From positions 14,903,281-14,967,280 of the forward strand of contig CM057144.1 in the NCBI GenBank assembly GCA_029964075.1: a DNA stretch of 64,000 nt, given 5' to 3'. This document shows, piece by piece, positions 35,811 to 49,000 of the stretch (positions within the stretch are counted from its first letter, which is position 1; every line of letters begins with the position of its first letter). The notes under the pieces were generated by a model, which saw only the letters and a list, made by a program, of their open reading frames with translations, had not been told where the DNA came from and did not search any database. The stretch comes from Patiria pectinifera (lineage: Eukaryota; Echinodermata; Asteroidea; Valvatida; Asterinidae). The position numbers and the translations under genes are program-made.

Positions 35811-37965
35811 AGGCGGTTGGTAACAGGGAATACGCGTCCAACCGGGCTCTCATAGGAAAGCGTACATGTAAACAAGTACAGCGTATTGGGCCCATGCAAT
35901 GTTCGGTTTCTTGGGCATACTTTTCAAGTTTTTGTCTGATTATTGCAGCCCCTGCTGGAATCTGGATATGTCATCTCAACTTTATCTAGTTTAGTGGATC
36001 ATGTGTTGGCTTGAATACTGCTCGCAGTCTTGTTTGGGGTCTGATCCTGGCCACACCTCATGCTCTAATAAATCATCATACAAAAAAAAAATGTGCTTTC
36101 TTTTTTTTATTGTGGTTGTGCAATATGCTTTTTTTTTCATGCGGAAAAGCGAAGTGAAGAAAGGTGGTAGGCCGTTGTATGATATCGCTTGAATTGAAGC
36201 TGCATTAGAAACCATCCGAGTGATCACTATTCAAAAGCAATAAAGCGAATTTTTTTTTCCTTCACGACTTGTACGCTAAAAAGCCAACTTACGTAATCGT
36301 TTGTTGCACCTGGCGTTTTCGCTGTATAACGAGCCCCAGTCCACACAATACGTTCTTGTTTGGTAAAAAGCTAGCTTTATATTCGCCTGCTGCCCATCCC
36401 CTCCCAATTACCATACCGACAAACCTTGCCAAGGTACATGTGTTGTGAGATGCACCAAGCATGCTGCACCCTGTTCTTCATAGGGGTTCGTGAAGATACA
36501 TGTCAACGTGTGGACACATGTACATGAACCTGACATGTCGCTCCAGAGAAGACGTTAATTCGGTGTTATGTAATGTGGAAAAATGCAAGTTGTACAACCT
36601 AACTCATGAAACCTCTTTCAGTGCCAGATTGCAGGCCATGATTGCATGCTTCATTTATTTAGCTCTGTTTTCCGTCATTATTGATTACGCATATGACACT
36701 AGCTTTGTAATTAACCAGCATCATACTTGTCTAAATGTGGGCTCTTCAGTGGAGTATTTCTCAATCATTCGTTGAAAAAAAAGACTCAAAATAGTATCTC
36801 GCTTTTATGTGCCAGTTGTCGATTCAATTATGCATCCGATGTGAACAAGTTGTATGTGTCTTAGCCCTAACCTATCAAAATCCATCCCCTATTTTGAGGG
36901 ATTTTTGAGACTTGGTCCTGCAGGTCTGGTTAATATTGATGGAGCGTGATGGACTAATTGGGCCTGGAGGTTTAAAGCAAAGCATGCATTGGAAGCAGTG
37001 CGATTGATGGCTTTTGGTGGACTTGGTCCAGTACATTGTGTATACTTAGTAAAAGACAGCAGGGAGTTAGGGTTAAAAAAGTATATTTCCGTAAAACTGC
37101 CAGTGATAAGCCATAGTGATCTCTGTGTTATAATAGTTCAAGCGGTTGGGTTATGCATTGTAGATGAACGTCGAGACTTGTGAACAGTCCTGCATTGGAC
37201 AAGGTAAAGGGTGTCATCTTCAATTTTGAAAGAACATTTTCATGAACAATAATGAAGTTCAACGGTGTTTAAATCATAACTGAACAATAAGCTCATGGAA
37301 CCGTTTCAAAGAAGGCGTTCGAGGCGCTACAATTTTCAATAATAATTCAGGTATCAACACGACATTACAAGTTTATTTGTTAAAACTAAAAATTCCCTCC
37401 TAAAACCTTAATAAATGAATTAGCTGAAAATTGATAATGCACAAACAAATATCACAGTGACTGAAGAAACTGTAATTACATATTTTTTCATAATTTGCTG
37501 TAGAGTCTGCTTATTTTGCCAATGAAAGCCCTTCAAAATATTGTTAAATTTACCAAGAATGCAAACATTAACATTTTTCGATTACTTCATTTCCCCGCAC
37601 TTTTATAAAATCTTCACCAAACTTCACGACTCGGCATCATGTGGAGAAAAAAGTTTCAATTCACTGTGATTCTGTTAATACATGTGTACATAATTATTTG
37701 GTCACACTTCCAATTTACACAATTCTGTATAAGATCCGTATTTAGTATTTATATTCATCTTCATTGTAGTCGTAAAAGAAACTATATTTTATATAAGCAA
37801 AGAGAAGCCTTTTCGCGCCGTTGTCTAAAACAAGGTGACTCCACCAGGCCGACCCTACCCATTAAAAAAAAGATAATTGTAATTAAAAAATAACAATTAA
37901 CAGAATATATCAACCCTCTGTTAAAAAAAATTACAACAAAAATAACATTGAATAACATGATATGG

Positions 37966-39198
37966 TCAAGTCGTACTGGTTGCATTGAGAGCAAGAATAT
38001 TTTGAAATTCTCCCGGTAGGAATTTGACGAGATCATTAAATGCGATGGTCTCGAATTTTTCCGCAAAGTTTTGTTTTAGAATTTCCTCCACATTTACGGA
38101 GTAGGCGAAATGCACGACAAAGGCTCCCCCAACGATGCAGTTTGGGTTCTTGACTTTACTCGAGTATTTCTGTGTCAACCAAAACTCATAATCGTTTCCT
38201 ATTGGTGAACTGTCCAACATGGCGTTGAAGTTTATGATGTTCACATCCAATAGGAGGAGGTTAATGTTGTAACGCCCTTTCTCAGTGGTCGGATAACGTC
38301 CGTCAAACTGAAATCTGTCCAATGATTTGTTCTCGTAGTGATGCAAGAATCCCCTCAATGCCAACTGCGCACATTCTGCAGATTTGAAACCACACCTAGG
38401 GTTGCCTTTGGGATTGAACTCGAATCTGAGATTGTTAGGGTTGATTTCCTTATCGTCGAACACACCCATCTCCTGGTGGATATAGCTACTTCGCCAGTTA
38501 GCGCCTCCGATGTTTGCGAAATGAAGGAAGCACTCCGAGGTGTTCTGTTGCTCAATGAGCTGCCTGAAGGCGCCGGGGTGGATGTACACGATGTCGTCGT
38601 CCATCTTGAAGTACTTTCTCTCCGGGTATTTCACTATTTCCTCCAAAATTTCGTAAGCTACCTGAGGAAACACGTCTTTAGGTAGACGCGTCGTGTCTTC
38701 GTTTGGATTTCGAATCTTGAGCTCGAACACCTTCTCGCCTAAGTATTTGTTGGCACTGTCAGTCAACTCAGTCAGTTTGGAGAGAGTCTGATCGTCGTAC
38801 TGAATCATTACGTAGTAGACCCGGTCCAGAACACCGCCATTCTGTCGCAGGCTGCGATAGATGTAAGCAAAATTGATTCGGAGGTATCTCCAGCGTCCGG
38901 TAAAAATGTAGAGAATGTTCTTCGGGTTGGTCTCGTAGGCGGGTGCGATCTGCCCAAACTCTGCTTCACCGCTGTCATGGGACCGGGGTACATGTGCATG
39001 TTGAAGTACTTGCATTTGATTCACAGGTGAAAACGGAGAACAGATGAAAGCGAGAGTCGTGCAAGTGACGACCAGAATCATCCCTAAGAGCACGGAGATT
39101 CGTCCGACATTGGGTGTGGTTTCCTTCGACTTGACCGTGATTACTGGTCTCGACGTGTACATGTACACGTATTTCCCCATCGCTGCCGATCTCTCCAT
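37966..39198 (-). CDS. Intronless type II membrane glycosyltransferase-like protein (GT-A, DDD motif)
   Basis: A single open frame of 410 aa starts at the ATG at 39198 (AAGATGG). Residues 34-53 are a signal anchor (ISVLLGMILVVTCTTLAFIC). A stem follows, then a luminal domain with ILYIFTGRWRYLRINF, a second block RSLRQNGGVLDRVYYVM, and a DxD-like motif KMDDDIVYI at residues 199-206. The DDD is typical of metal-dependent, nucleotide-sugar-using GT-A enzymes. Predicted N-glycosylation sites (NTS, NKS, NAT) are present. Donor and acceptor sugars cannot be told. An acceptor-like CATTTCAG just 5' of the ATG suggests an upstream non-coding exon. It lies inside the 5' intron of the adhesion GPCR on the opposite strand. 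I cannot assign it to a CAZy family. Confidence 0.85.
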   Translation of the reverse strand: MERSAAMGKYVYMYTSRPVITVKSKETTPNVGRISVLLGMILVVTCTTLAFICSPFSPVNQMQVLQHAHVPRSHDSGEAEFGQIAPAYETNPKNILYIFTGRWRYLRINFAYIYRSLRQNGGVLDRVYYVMIQYDDQTLSKLTELTDSANKYLGEKVFELKIRNPNEDTTRLPKDVFPQVAYEILEEIVKYPERKYFKMDDDIVYIHPGAFRQLIEQQNTSECFLHFANIGGANWRSSYIHQEMGVFDDKEINPNNLRFEFNPKGNPRCGFKSAECAQLALRGFLHHYENKSLDRFQFDGRYPTTEKGRYNINLLLLDVNIINFNAMLDSSPIGNDYEFWLTQKYSSKVKNPNCIVGGAFVVHFAYSVNVEEILKQNFAEKFETIAFNDLVKFLPGEFQNILALNATSTT

Positions 39199-41216
39199 CT
39201 TCTGAAATGCAATGGTGCTGGAATGTTGTAGTTTTCTTTATTCTCTGTTGTGGGGAATCGCTTTCATACGGATCCGGTTCAACGCACAAACCCAGGACAC
39301 GCAGAGATTTATTGTAAACGGATGACCACACACAGCCGCGCGCATTACATTACGTTACGTTGCTCGAAAGTCATGAATAATTCAATAGCTCCGATGGGCC
39401 AGTATGTTTATTCATGACAGAACAATGATATCAAGATTATTATTTTAGTCAACCAGTTACCAGTAACTGTCCAGCTTCCACAGTAGCATAGTGGATAGCA
39501 TGATGGGCTATGAAAATATGTCTGGTTGGAATTCACGTCGTCGTTGCTCATTTTATCATTGCGATAATTTTATTTTAAGGGGAAAAAAGAGAGCGAGAAC
39601 CTGTCTGGCAATAGTGCAAAGGAAAACTGAGCTATGCATGACATTTGAGCAACCCACCTACGAAAACAATTCGCCTGCCGCGCGACAACACGGCAAGCAA
39701 CTATAATCGAAAACCTTTTTCACCTGTATTCCAACGACCACGATCGAATCCGATCAAAAAGACCCCAACGTGCGAATAAGTCCGGCCAACTATGGCAAAT
39801 ATATAGCGAATATATAGTTCTTTGTGTTGACTGAATTCAATCTTTATATTAGTAAACTCTGTTGGTACAAACGCTCGAAGTAATTAGAACAATCTTCTGT
39901 GGCGGCCTACAATACACTCTCGAATCTGAACCAATCAGAGTGCTCGCATAGAATTCGCTAGTGATTCAAAATACTCCCAAAATACAAAATTGAAAACGTA
40001 TTCGCCAAATCGGTATATAATTGATCATCAATAGTCAGCATCATTTGGTCTGGGAATCAGACTACACGCATTGCAGCAACATTATGTGTGCGTGGAGCCA
40101 ATGACTGGTACCGTACGCAAATCATTGACCGATTTGGCACCAAGTCTAACTTTGCATTTGATCTTTATTGCACGGGATTAGTTTGTGAGTTTGTTTCTTC
40201 CTCTAAGTCCAAGAATTGTTGATATAAATTCTGACGCTTGCGCTTTATGTAAGGACTTGGTTTAAATGACGAATGGGCGACAGGGCGAGTATCAAGCGAC
40301 TGGCAATTTATAGAGCCTGGTCGTAAGCAACAACTTCTAAAGACAAACGTCGTCTACCAGTTACTTCTTTGGGGGGATCAGCGACCTTTGTTGCTTCCTT
40401 CAATTCTTTAATTATATGAAAGCAAGCAGTGGTAACGTCAACGTTGTCCGAATGCATCAAATTCAGGTAGAAGATTTTGACGTATTTTGTAGCCTTGGTC
40501 AAGGCATTCGAAATTATTTGTCCGTGCGCGGTGAACGATCGGCGGCATATCTTCGTTTCGTGTTAAGCGGTGCATTAAACTACAGCGCGAACAGCGACCT
40601 CATGCGGCCACTGTTTTATGCAAATCATTTGGGTCCAGACGAACGCCTTGGTCCAATCGTCCGCAAAAGCTTCTTTTTTTTTAAATTTTACGCTAGATTT
40701 CCAGCGCACGACCTCAAATGCGAATACAGATAAGTATAGGCGGGGCTAATATGTGGAGTGTCCAATCACACCTTGGTAAATCTGAGACACCACTTCTTCT
40801 TTTTTGCATTGGCGCAAAATAATGTAATGTGAGACATCGACACACAACGTCTCGCCAGTACTGCTCACTAACTATATGCAAGTTTCCACACAACGATCGA
40901 CAAATAAGCAAACGACCTTTAAAGTCAGCTTAGGCTATTAGCATAATGAGCACCACCCCCAAAGCCTCACATGGACGATTGGACCAAGGCGCTCGTCTGG
41001 ATCAAAATGATTTGCAAACATAGTGGCAGCATGAGGTCGCTGTTCGCGCTGGTTTTTTAATGCGCTGCATAGCGAGGATGTGCCGCCGACCGTTTACCAC
41101 GTACGGAAGAATAAAGACGAACGCCTTGACCAATGCTACGTAAAGTGAGAAGTCTTCAACGTCCTTATGATTTTGATTATTTGGAATTGGAATCAAATCT
41201 TGATCTGTCATTTCAG
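39199..41216. other. Intron between the nested gene and the first shared GPCR exon
   Basis: Contains the glycosyltransferase promoter or 5' UTR region and a pair of inverted repeats (about 40470-40670 and 40975-41165). No further exon is supported. Confidence 0.5.
40470..41165. repeat. Diverged inverted repeat pair just upstream of the shared exon
   Basis: Left arm phrases 'agcgcgaacagcgacctcatg' (split), 'gcaaatcatttgg.tccagacga' and 'cgccttggtccaatcgtcc' recur inverted at 40975-41060. Weak protein-level similarity (both read VEDF..) suggests decayed coding repeat sequence. Confidence 0.6.
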
Positions 41217-43049
41217 AAACTGCTGCCCACTACCCAAGGACATGTCTGGATCTGATGAATACCACTGGTCTGTCTCAGGATGGTTTCTTCGACATCGACC
41301 CCGACGGACCAGGAGGCTTTCCTAGCTTCCAGGTATACTGCGAGCTAGCTTCTAGCCACACTTCACCAGGTAATAAAGAGCTGTGTCAGTTACGATACAA
41401 CAGTCAAAATATCCTTGCTATATCCTGCAAATGCAGGTATTCGATCAGTGCATCCTACCTGTCCTATCAAATATCTGACCGATAAATACTAGCCATTTTC
41501 TTTTTCTTTGTTCGAACCGCGACCTCTAGGCAGCTTCAAGAACGCTTCGGGACTACGGGTCGGGTTGGCTTATCGTTTGCTTTATTTTGTCGCAAGGGGA
41601 TTGACAAAATCACCCGGCATCCTTAAAATCGAAACGCGGGTTGTGGGTGGGGTGGGGGTGGGGTTGGGTAGCTGAACACCATCGTCTTTTTCAAACTGGA
41701 CGATCATGAGCACTATCCTACAGTGGTGAAACAATTGCCGACGTTCGAAAAAAGGGCACGAGGGCACATGTGAAAAAGGGCACTCCTTACAAACTATTGA
41801 GGGGGTAATTCCCCCTTACACCCCCTCCCCACTGGCTCTGTGAGAGTACACTAAGCTGGCCTTTGGAACCAGAAACAATATTGATAATTGTTTAATGTAT
41901 TTTCTCTCACAAAGGTACCACTGTTATCCGAACTTCGAATCCCATTGAAGGATACGTACATGATTACGACCACCGTGTGAGCGTGTCATACAACAGCGTA
42001 CCTGATATAGGAGCTATCCGGGCACTTATCGAGGCCTCAGCCGGTTGCCGCCAATTTCTGTCGTACACGTGTAACGGACTGCCCATCTGGATGCATGGCA
42101 TTCAGCATGTAGCCTGGCTGGACTGGAACGAGATGGAGATGCTTAATTGGGGCGGGGGCCAGACAGGTGTCCCTGGCTGTGATTGTCATTTGCATTCCGG
42201 TAATAGCAGCTATAGACCTGGAAAAAAAATTAACAAATAAGACTGCTTGGATTTCGTGCGTTCTTACTTTACTTCTATCTTAAGCATGCCATTTGATCAT
42301 GAATATTTTCTTGAAGGTACGTGAAAAGTCCAGTTCCAAAGCATCTAGAAAGCGCTCAGAGAGCGCAAACCTCCGCCAAGGCTACACAATTCCCCGCCCT
42401 ATTATCAGTACACCCAAAAGAAATACTGGTATAAATGGTGAAGAATCCCTTGAAAACATCCCGGATCCAGACCCAGATGCAGATCCACATTTTACACGGC
42501 TGCACCCTTCTTTTTTTTCAAATCCTCAAGTTCACGTCCCCCAAAATGCTCTAATACCGGAGAATTCGAGGGCGTGCAAATCGTGATTTGGCCGGCGTAG
42601 GCAATTTCGGGCCTATTTACTGGTCTGCACCCGTCACGCTTAATGCAGCACCATTGGAACGTGCTAAATTAGGTTGACCCCGGCCAATAGATCAATCTGA
42701 CAATTTACGTGCCAGTTATCAGTTTACAATAGCATAGGGTACCCATTTTTTTTTTCAGGCGACTTGAATCAAGGATACAGGATTGTAGGGCGGCCGCCCC
42801 CCCCCCCATGTGGTTCGTCCATTTTGAATCTGAGTTCAGACTTAAGTCGCTATAGCTCCTAAATTTGGTTAACTCTTGCAGGTTGCTTAGGGGGAGGCAT
42901 CTGCAACTGCGTCTCCGCGTTCATATATGGCACTGACTCTGGTTACATCACGGACACTGACACGCTTCCCGTTACCGGACTGGTATTCAAGAATACCCAC
43001 ATTAACTCCGGAAGTTATTCCGTAGGCGACCTGGAGTGCTTCGGAAAGA
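41217..43049 (+). CDS. Adhesion GPCR exons 2-4: CNTNAP-type fibrinogen-like module
   Basis: Exons 41217-41369, 41915-42199 and 42882-43049, all phase 1-1. The order of motifs matches the fibrinogen-like region of contactin-associated proteins and neurexin IV: a Cys then DGFFDIDPDGPGG and FQVYCEL; TTVI and a VSYNS stretch; CRQFLSYTCNG; the WGGG and GCDC block; CNC followed by DSGYITDTDTLPVTGLVF; and the final GDLECFG. Cysteines are placed as in that family. The module probably binds a protein or glycan partner outside the cell. The intron positions split it so that each piece could be added or skipped without a frame change. Confidence 0.85.
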
Positions 43050-46000
43050 GTGAGTTGTTTACCTTGTTTTATATAACCTTTAGTTCTTCCTCACTTTGGA
43101 CATTTTTTTTCCACAAGGAGCCGATAGCTTCAGCAGATTTTTTGAAGATGGTGGCTTTGCTGTTGATGTAAACATACATTCTAAACAGCACATGTCAGAT
43201 TGACCCGGAATATTGTTCCTATTTGACCTGACACTGTCCAGGCATAAACTGATCTGACGACACATCTCCAAATCGGTTTCCGAGTCATTTTGCCACAGAA
43301 ACCTTGACCACTATGTCATATTGACCAAGAAGAGAATCATTTTGACCCTGAAATGTATCAGGTCCTATAGGATCCGGATTCCGGGGACAACTGTTACCCG
43401 GGTTATTTTTGTTTTATTAGTGTAAAGATAGCAAAAGACTCTCAAGAGAATCCCAGAAAATAAAGTTGCATATTTTTGTCAGTAGGCTATAATGCGTCAA
43501 GAAATAACAGTGTTCAGACAGGGAGGGTGGTCAGCTCAACTCCAATAAATCAATTGAACACACAAAAAAAACGGATTACAAATGATTCAGGGTTGACAAT
43601 GAAATGACAATTTGAAATGCAGTCTAGAAAACCCGTCTGAAGGCAAATACGAGATCGGAAGAATTCAAAATAACCCCAAAAACCTGTCCTCAGTGAAAAA
43701 GTGTTATATTATTTCATGTATTGCAAGCATGAATCCAAGCTTTAGAAAACATCCCAGGTGTTTCACTTTTTTTTGCCAGAACCGGCGTGCATTTTAAATA
43801 CGACCAAATGCGGCACATAGCAATTAACCATGCATAAGAAGATTATAGTCTTAATTTGGCAAAAAAATATGTATTTAGCTGTCTCTTTTTACTTCTTCTT
43901 CTCCATGGCACCAGAATCAACGGAGGCGGGTTCGAGCGTTGCCCCTGCCACAAGCGAGGAGGCGACCACGGAACGTGACAAGACAACGACTGGTGACGAG
44001 ACTAGCACCATACAGCCCTCCACAGAAGCCCCCGGTACTACTGACCTGGTTGAAACCAGTACTGCTGGTCCTGAAACGACAGTCGAGGGATTGACTGCCG
44101 GTACATCCACGGACGCCCAAACCACCCCTGAACCGAGCTCTACCACTGATGAAGATCCCTCGACCACATCAGGTGAGAATGTTGCAGGAGACTGTGTCCC
44201 GTATGGCATGGCATGATCCATGCTAACTGCTCTTCTTCACACTACGAGCAGGTGTAGGAGCAAAATCACAGTGTTAAATCGAATCCATTTAGACCAAGAT
44301 ACTAACACTTTGAAGACGAGGAAAACACTATTATATTAAATGCTCTACATTGAAATAATAAAATAAAGAGTATTAAAGTTATATATGATTCTTTATATGG
44401 TAAATACAGAAAACCTTCCGATGTCTTTCTTACTACATCCATGGCTGTCTGATTTTCATTGGACGCGGGCCTACTGCGATATTAGATATACTTAAATATC
44501 GGTTACTGCAGTGACAATACTAAAGTCTTGGCCTACTTTATATATCTCAAACTCAAATTAGATCATAGAACAGGTGAATTGTCATGATTACATTACATTT
44601 TTTTATATATATATAAAAAAAACGATTTAAAATACTAATAAAGTCGGTATAGAATTATTCACGGACTTCTCCATTACAATAATAACTGGTAGGCCAATGT
44701 CCGTGCCTTTTGGGTGTAGCTTAATTTGCAACTGAATTAATAGTTTTTGGACAAGATAAGTTAAGAGAACTCCATTGAGACATGAACGCACCGAATTGAA
44801 ATGTGTCGAAGTAATGTATACGCATCTTCGCGGTACCAAAATTCAACGGAGAACGGCATGTATAGTTTGCGAGATAATCTAAAGGGTATTATTAGCGGCT
44901 GAAGTATCCGAGCTATGAGTCTTTTACCATGTGAAAACACCGCTGAAATGTGGCAATCTCTGCCTATTATTTACAGAGTCACCTTCTACCATCGTATATG
45001 TCACAAACGAGGAGGCCATAACCGAAAGCGACAAGACAACGGCTGGTGACGAGACTACCCCCAGACGCACCTCCACAGAAGACCACATGACCACCGCACC
45101 AAGGTCTACTGCTGATGGTCTCATCATGACGTCAGGTATGAAAGTTGAATTAAAGTTATAGTATATTCAACTTTCCTTTCATTCAAAAAGATATCATACG
45201 GTTCACGTATGACATTTTGATTGTTTGTCCGGTTCGGCGGAGGATGTAAACACGGTGTATTGAGCAATATTGTGTTTGTCGCCAACGGCCGGATACCAAT
45301 CAATCAGATATAAAAAATAAGATAGCCCTCCTTGATTTTGACATTCGGGAAAGCCTTAAAAGTTTGATTCCGATGAAGGAGCACATTGATAAATGTTGAC
45401 AAAGTCATCCTTTCTGACATCTCTTCTTATCAAATACATGTAAACCATATCTTGGCAGGAACAACACTGAACGTAAACACAGTGCAGCCCGAGCAGGAGA
45501 CTACGAAGGCAAACGTCGTCAACGAAATAGGAGATTCGCTCCAGAAGCAACTGGAAGCGCTTGCGATTTCTGCTGGAAACACGTCTACCGATACCCTCAT
45601 CAATGCTACAAAGGTATAGTTATACGTTACTTTGTGCTTATAATGGTGATCGCTGTTCCAGCTGAAGTTTTAAATAATGATTCAGATTGATAAATAGCGA
45701 GACTTGTACGTTTAGTCAGTTTATGTTCAAGCCTATAAATATGATTGTTATTTTGTATTTCAAAAAGATTCGGCCAAATCCATCAGCCACAGGGAAACAC
45801 ATTTAAAATGCACAATTTTGTGATCTTTTTGATCGCAAATTAAAAGCAAGGATTGCGTAAAACAAATGTCAAAAACTTCCACCCCTCTTTATAGCTCCAT
45901 AAACCCAGACACTCTCTGCTTCTAATAGCTTCGGAATGCAGGACGTTCTTTAGTTGTTGGGTTTTTTTAAGTGAGTATTTAGGTCCAAGGATAATATGTA

Positions 46001-49000
46001 GAAGATACAAGTATTTAGGGTAAGGAAACAGAACAGTATTCAATGTAAACCCACATGTGGCTCAACATCTGAAATATTATGCTCTTCTTTTGCTCTTCTT
46101 TTGCCAGAACATTCTGGGGAAGACATCAGCATTTCTTTCGGTTCAAGACAGCGTGGTAAGCTTTTGTACAGGCCCGTTTTATCTTGCAGCGGGTCACGGT
46201 GTAGTTCCGATCGATCTACAGGCTGCGACGGGCATATTATAGTGGGGGAAAGAAAACCATACAACCATTTGCCTCTGATTTAAAGAGAAACGCCTGGCAT
46301 TTATTTATCATCAATCATAGCGCTGCGTATACATGTATATCGCATTTCAATAACAAACAGTTCGGATGTCTGTGGCACGTTGATCGTGATCTGTTCCAGA
46401 TAGACGACATCATAGTTATCTATAGAAGCGGCTTACGTGCAAATTGACAGGACAAATCAACCCACGAGGAAGCAATATTTCCCCAGATTGAATTTGATCT
46501 GGACAGTAATGAGTGATCGCTTAGCTTCTTCATTAAGTAGCAAGGGAATATTGCTCAGACACTGTGGGTACAAACGTATACAGGGTGGTGTAAAAGGAAT
46601 CCACTTTTGACAGCAATTTTCACCTATACTTGTTGAGCGTTTTTCAAAAGTTTAAAGTAAAGGTATTTAAATATCAGTCTTTAAGCCTAAGTGACGACAA
46701 ATTATTGCAAATGCATATTTTGTCTCTGAGATATGGTAGTTTAAAAAGTTCATGTGCCAAACCTGTTTGTCCACGGACGGCTGTATTCCATCCGCTTGAC
46801 TGAGCTCCGCGGATCATGATTTGGAAACCAAAAAAACCCACACACTACATTAGACTTACACGTGGACAACATTGATTTTGGTGACTTGTACTGGAATTAG
46901 CGTAATAACGTAACACTATTCTTGCGATTTTGTAAAGATTTTTTTCACCATGTATGGTTGAAGAGCTATACTCACTACATCATAAAAATAAAGTTCAAAA
47001 AAGTTAAGTAAGTATAGGTTAAAATTCCTGTCAAAAGTGGGTTTCCTTCTTTTTGCACTAACCTGTATATCGGTGCACAGAGAATCTAAAAGAGGAAAAG
47101 ATTACCGTCCTTATCAAAGGGAGAGATCATCAAGAAATTACAGCATGCTTAAGATACTTGTACACAGTTTGCGGTAACTTCTAAATTACTACTTAATACC
47201 CTAAAAGTCACTGGTCGGATTGATCCGGAATCCGGGTCAGAAAAAAATGACACTTTTTCCAGGTCAAAATGACACTTGTCTGGATCAAGAAATTACAGCA
47301 TGCCCAAGATACTTGTACACAGTTTGCGGTAAATTCTAAATTACTACTTAATACCCTAAAAGTCACTGATCAGATTGATCCGGAATCCGGGTCAGAAAAA
47401 AATGACACTTTTCCAGGTGAAAGTGACACTGGATCCTTTTTCCGGGTCATTTTTAGCTTGAAAACTTGACCAAAAGTGTCATTTGTTGACCCTGAAAAGT
47501 ATTAAACCAAATAAAACCCGGATTCAGCCTCATATCTGATTAGGGTTTCTTCTACTTTGGAGTGTATGCTGTGAGTTTAGGCACGTTGTTCTTTTGGTGT
47601 CTCCTTGATCCAATCCCGTAGGATGTGTCGACCAAGATGTCGGTGGTGACTCTGGTCGAGTCCTCCTTGTCGCAGGTCGCTCTCGGTCTGCGTGACGGTG
47701 AAAAGCTGCAGCTGAGTCTCGATGATACAAGTGAGTGTCCAAATGGATCAGTGGGGTGCTGAGGTTGTCTTGAGATAAGTCTAATTGCCGGATGACATGG
47801 GTAATATTGATATGTGGCTGCCGGTGTGCGTGCTTCGTTAAACAAATATCAGTAAAATTGTATGTGAAATCTTCTGTTTTCGTGTAAAAAGACGACGTTC
47901 AAGGGTTACTTTTACCTTGTAACAATCAGCTTGGTAATAAAAAGTGGATTGTTCACATGGCAATAAGCTTCTTATTATTTTATGAACACATTATTCTTTT
48001 CTATATAGTGTCCATAAGAATGATGCACTCGAATTTAATATTGATTTGGACATTTATTTTCTACAAAATATATTAATTTGATAGTCTTGATGCACACTAG
48101 TGACACCACTGATAATATGGACACGGCCTGTGGAGGACGAGTGAAAGATTGTGCTATAGGCCTAGTGACATTCACGGCCTTTGTGGGAGGAAATCAAACA
48201 ACATTTTGGTAATTCGCATCTCGAACTTAGCACGAAATATATTTGAAATCCAGCCAATTACTGGGTAAAAAGCCACAAGTCAGGTTCCCATCCGGCTACA
48301 AGTTACAGGGGAACACTAATGCCAAATGTTGACCTTCGGTGCCGTTAATACTTGACTTGACACTTGACTTGGATGACTTACCAGTGTGATAATATGTGTT
48401 GACTTTATACAAATGGCAATATTGCAGGACACCCAAGCCAATGGAATAACCTTGCTCCTGTTTTAATCATCGAAATCTTTGATTGGATGTTTCAGAGGTG
48501 GAGGTGACATCTTTTTCATCCGCGGAGTCCCTGCAGGGCTACGTCTTCAGCGCAGCAGGAGCTAACTCACCCAAGGTTGATGGGGAGGAGAGCAAGGACA
48601 CTCCTCCTGGAGAGGAAGAAGTCACACTGGCCATTTCCACCGGATCGTTTGGTCATGTCGAAGGTAAACGATCATTCTTTTGCGGTATAGTACCGCTGCT
48701 CAATCAAATTCAAACTCGCAAGTCGGCCCGGGCGCGAATTTTCTTTTCCCAAACTACATCCATTATACGTGGTCGTTTGGCGCCCTCTACACTACTTTTA
48801 TGATACGTACGCAGGTATATATTTTGAAGTTTCTGTCCTTATATCGGTAGGTATTTTTCTGGATAACTGCAAAAGATCCTACGTGGCTTTAAGATGACGA
48901 AATTCTCGAAAAAGGCAGTTATGTTTACAAATTTACTTTGAGGCAGGTATTATTACTGTTGACAGTGATAGTTTTTAGCATTACTTTACAATAAAAACAG

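Larger units (their letters stand above)
29533..37965. other. 5' intron of the adhesion GPCR, left of the nested gene
   Basis: No supported exon. It contains a repeat related to 20330-22905 (30830-31215), a G-run with inverted C-run at 31690-31750, the foldback element (32315-34085), two tandem 120 bp repeats (35567-35810) and otherwise AT-rich unique-looking DNA. A minus-strand AATAAA (plus TTTATT at 37372-37377) could end the nested glycosyltransferase transcript. Confidence 0.55.

Noticed and set aside
38338..38685. 115-codon plus-strand ORF
   Set aside because: It is the complement of the glycosyltransferase coding sequence, which shows clear motifs on the other strand.
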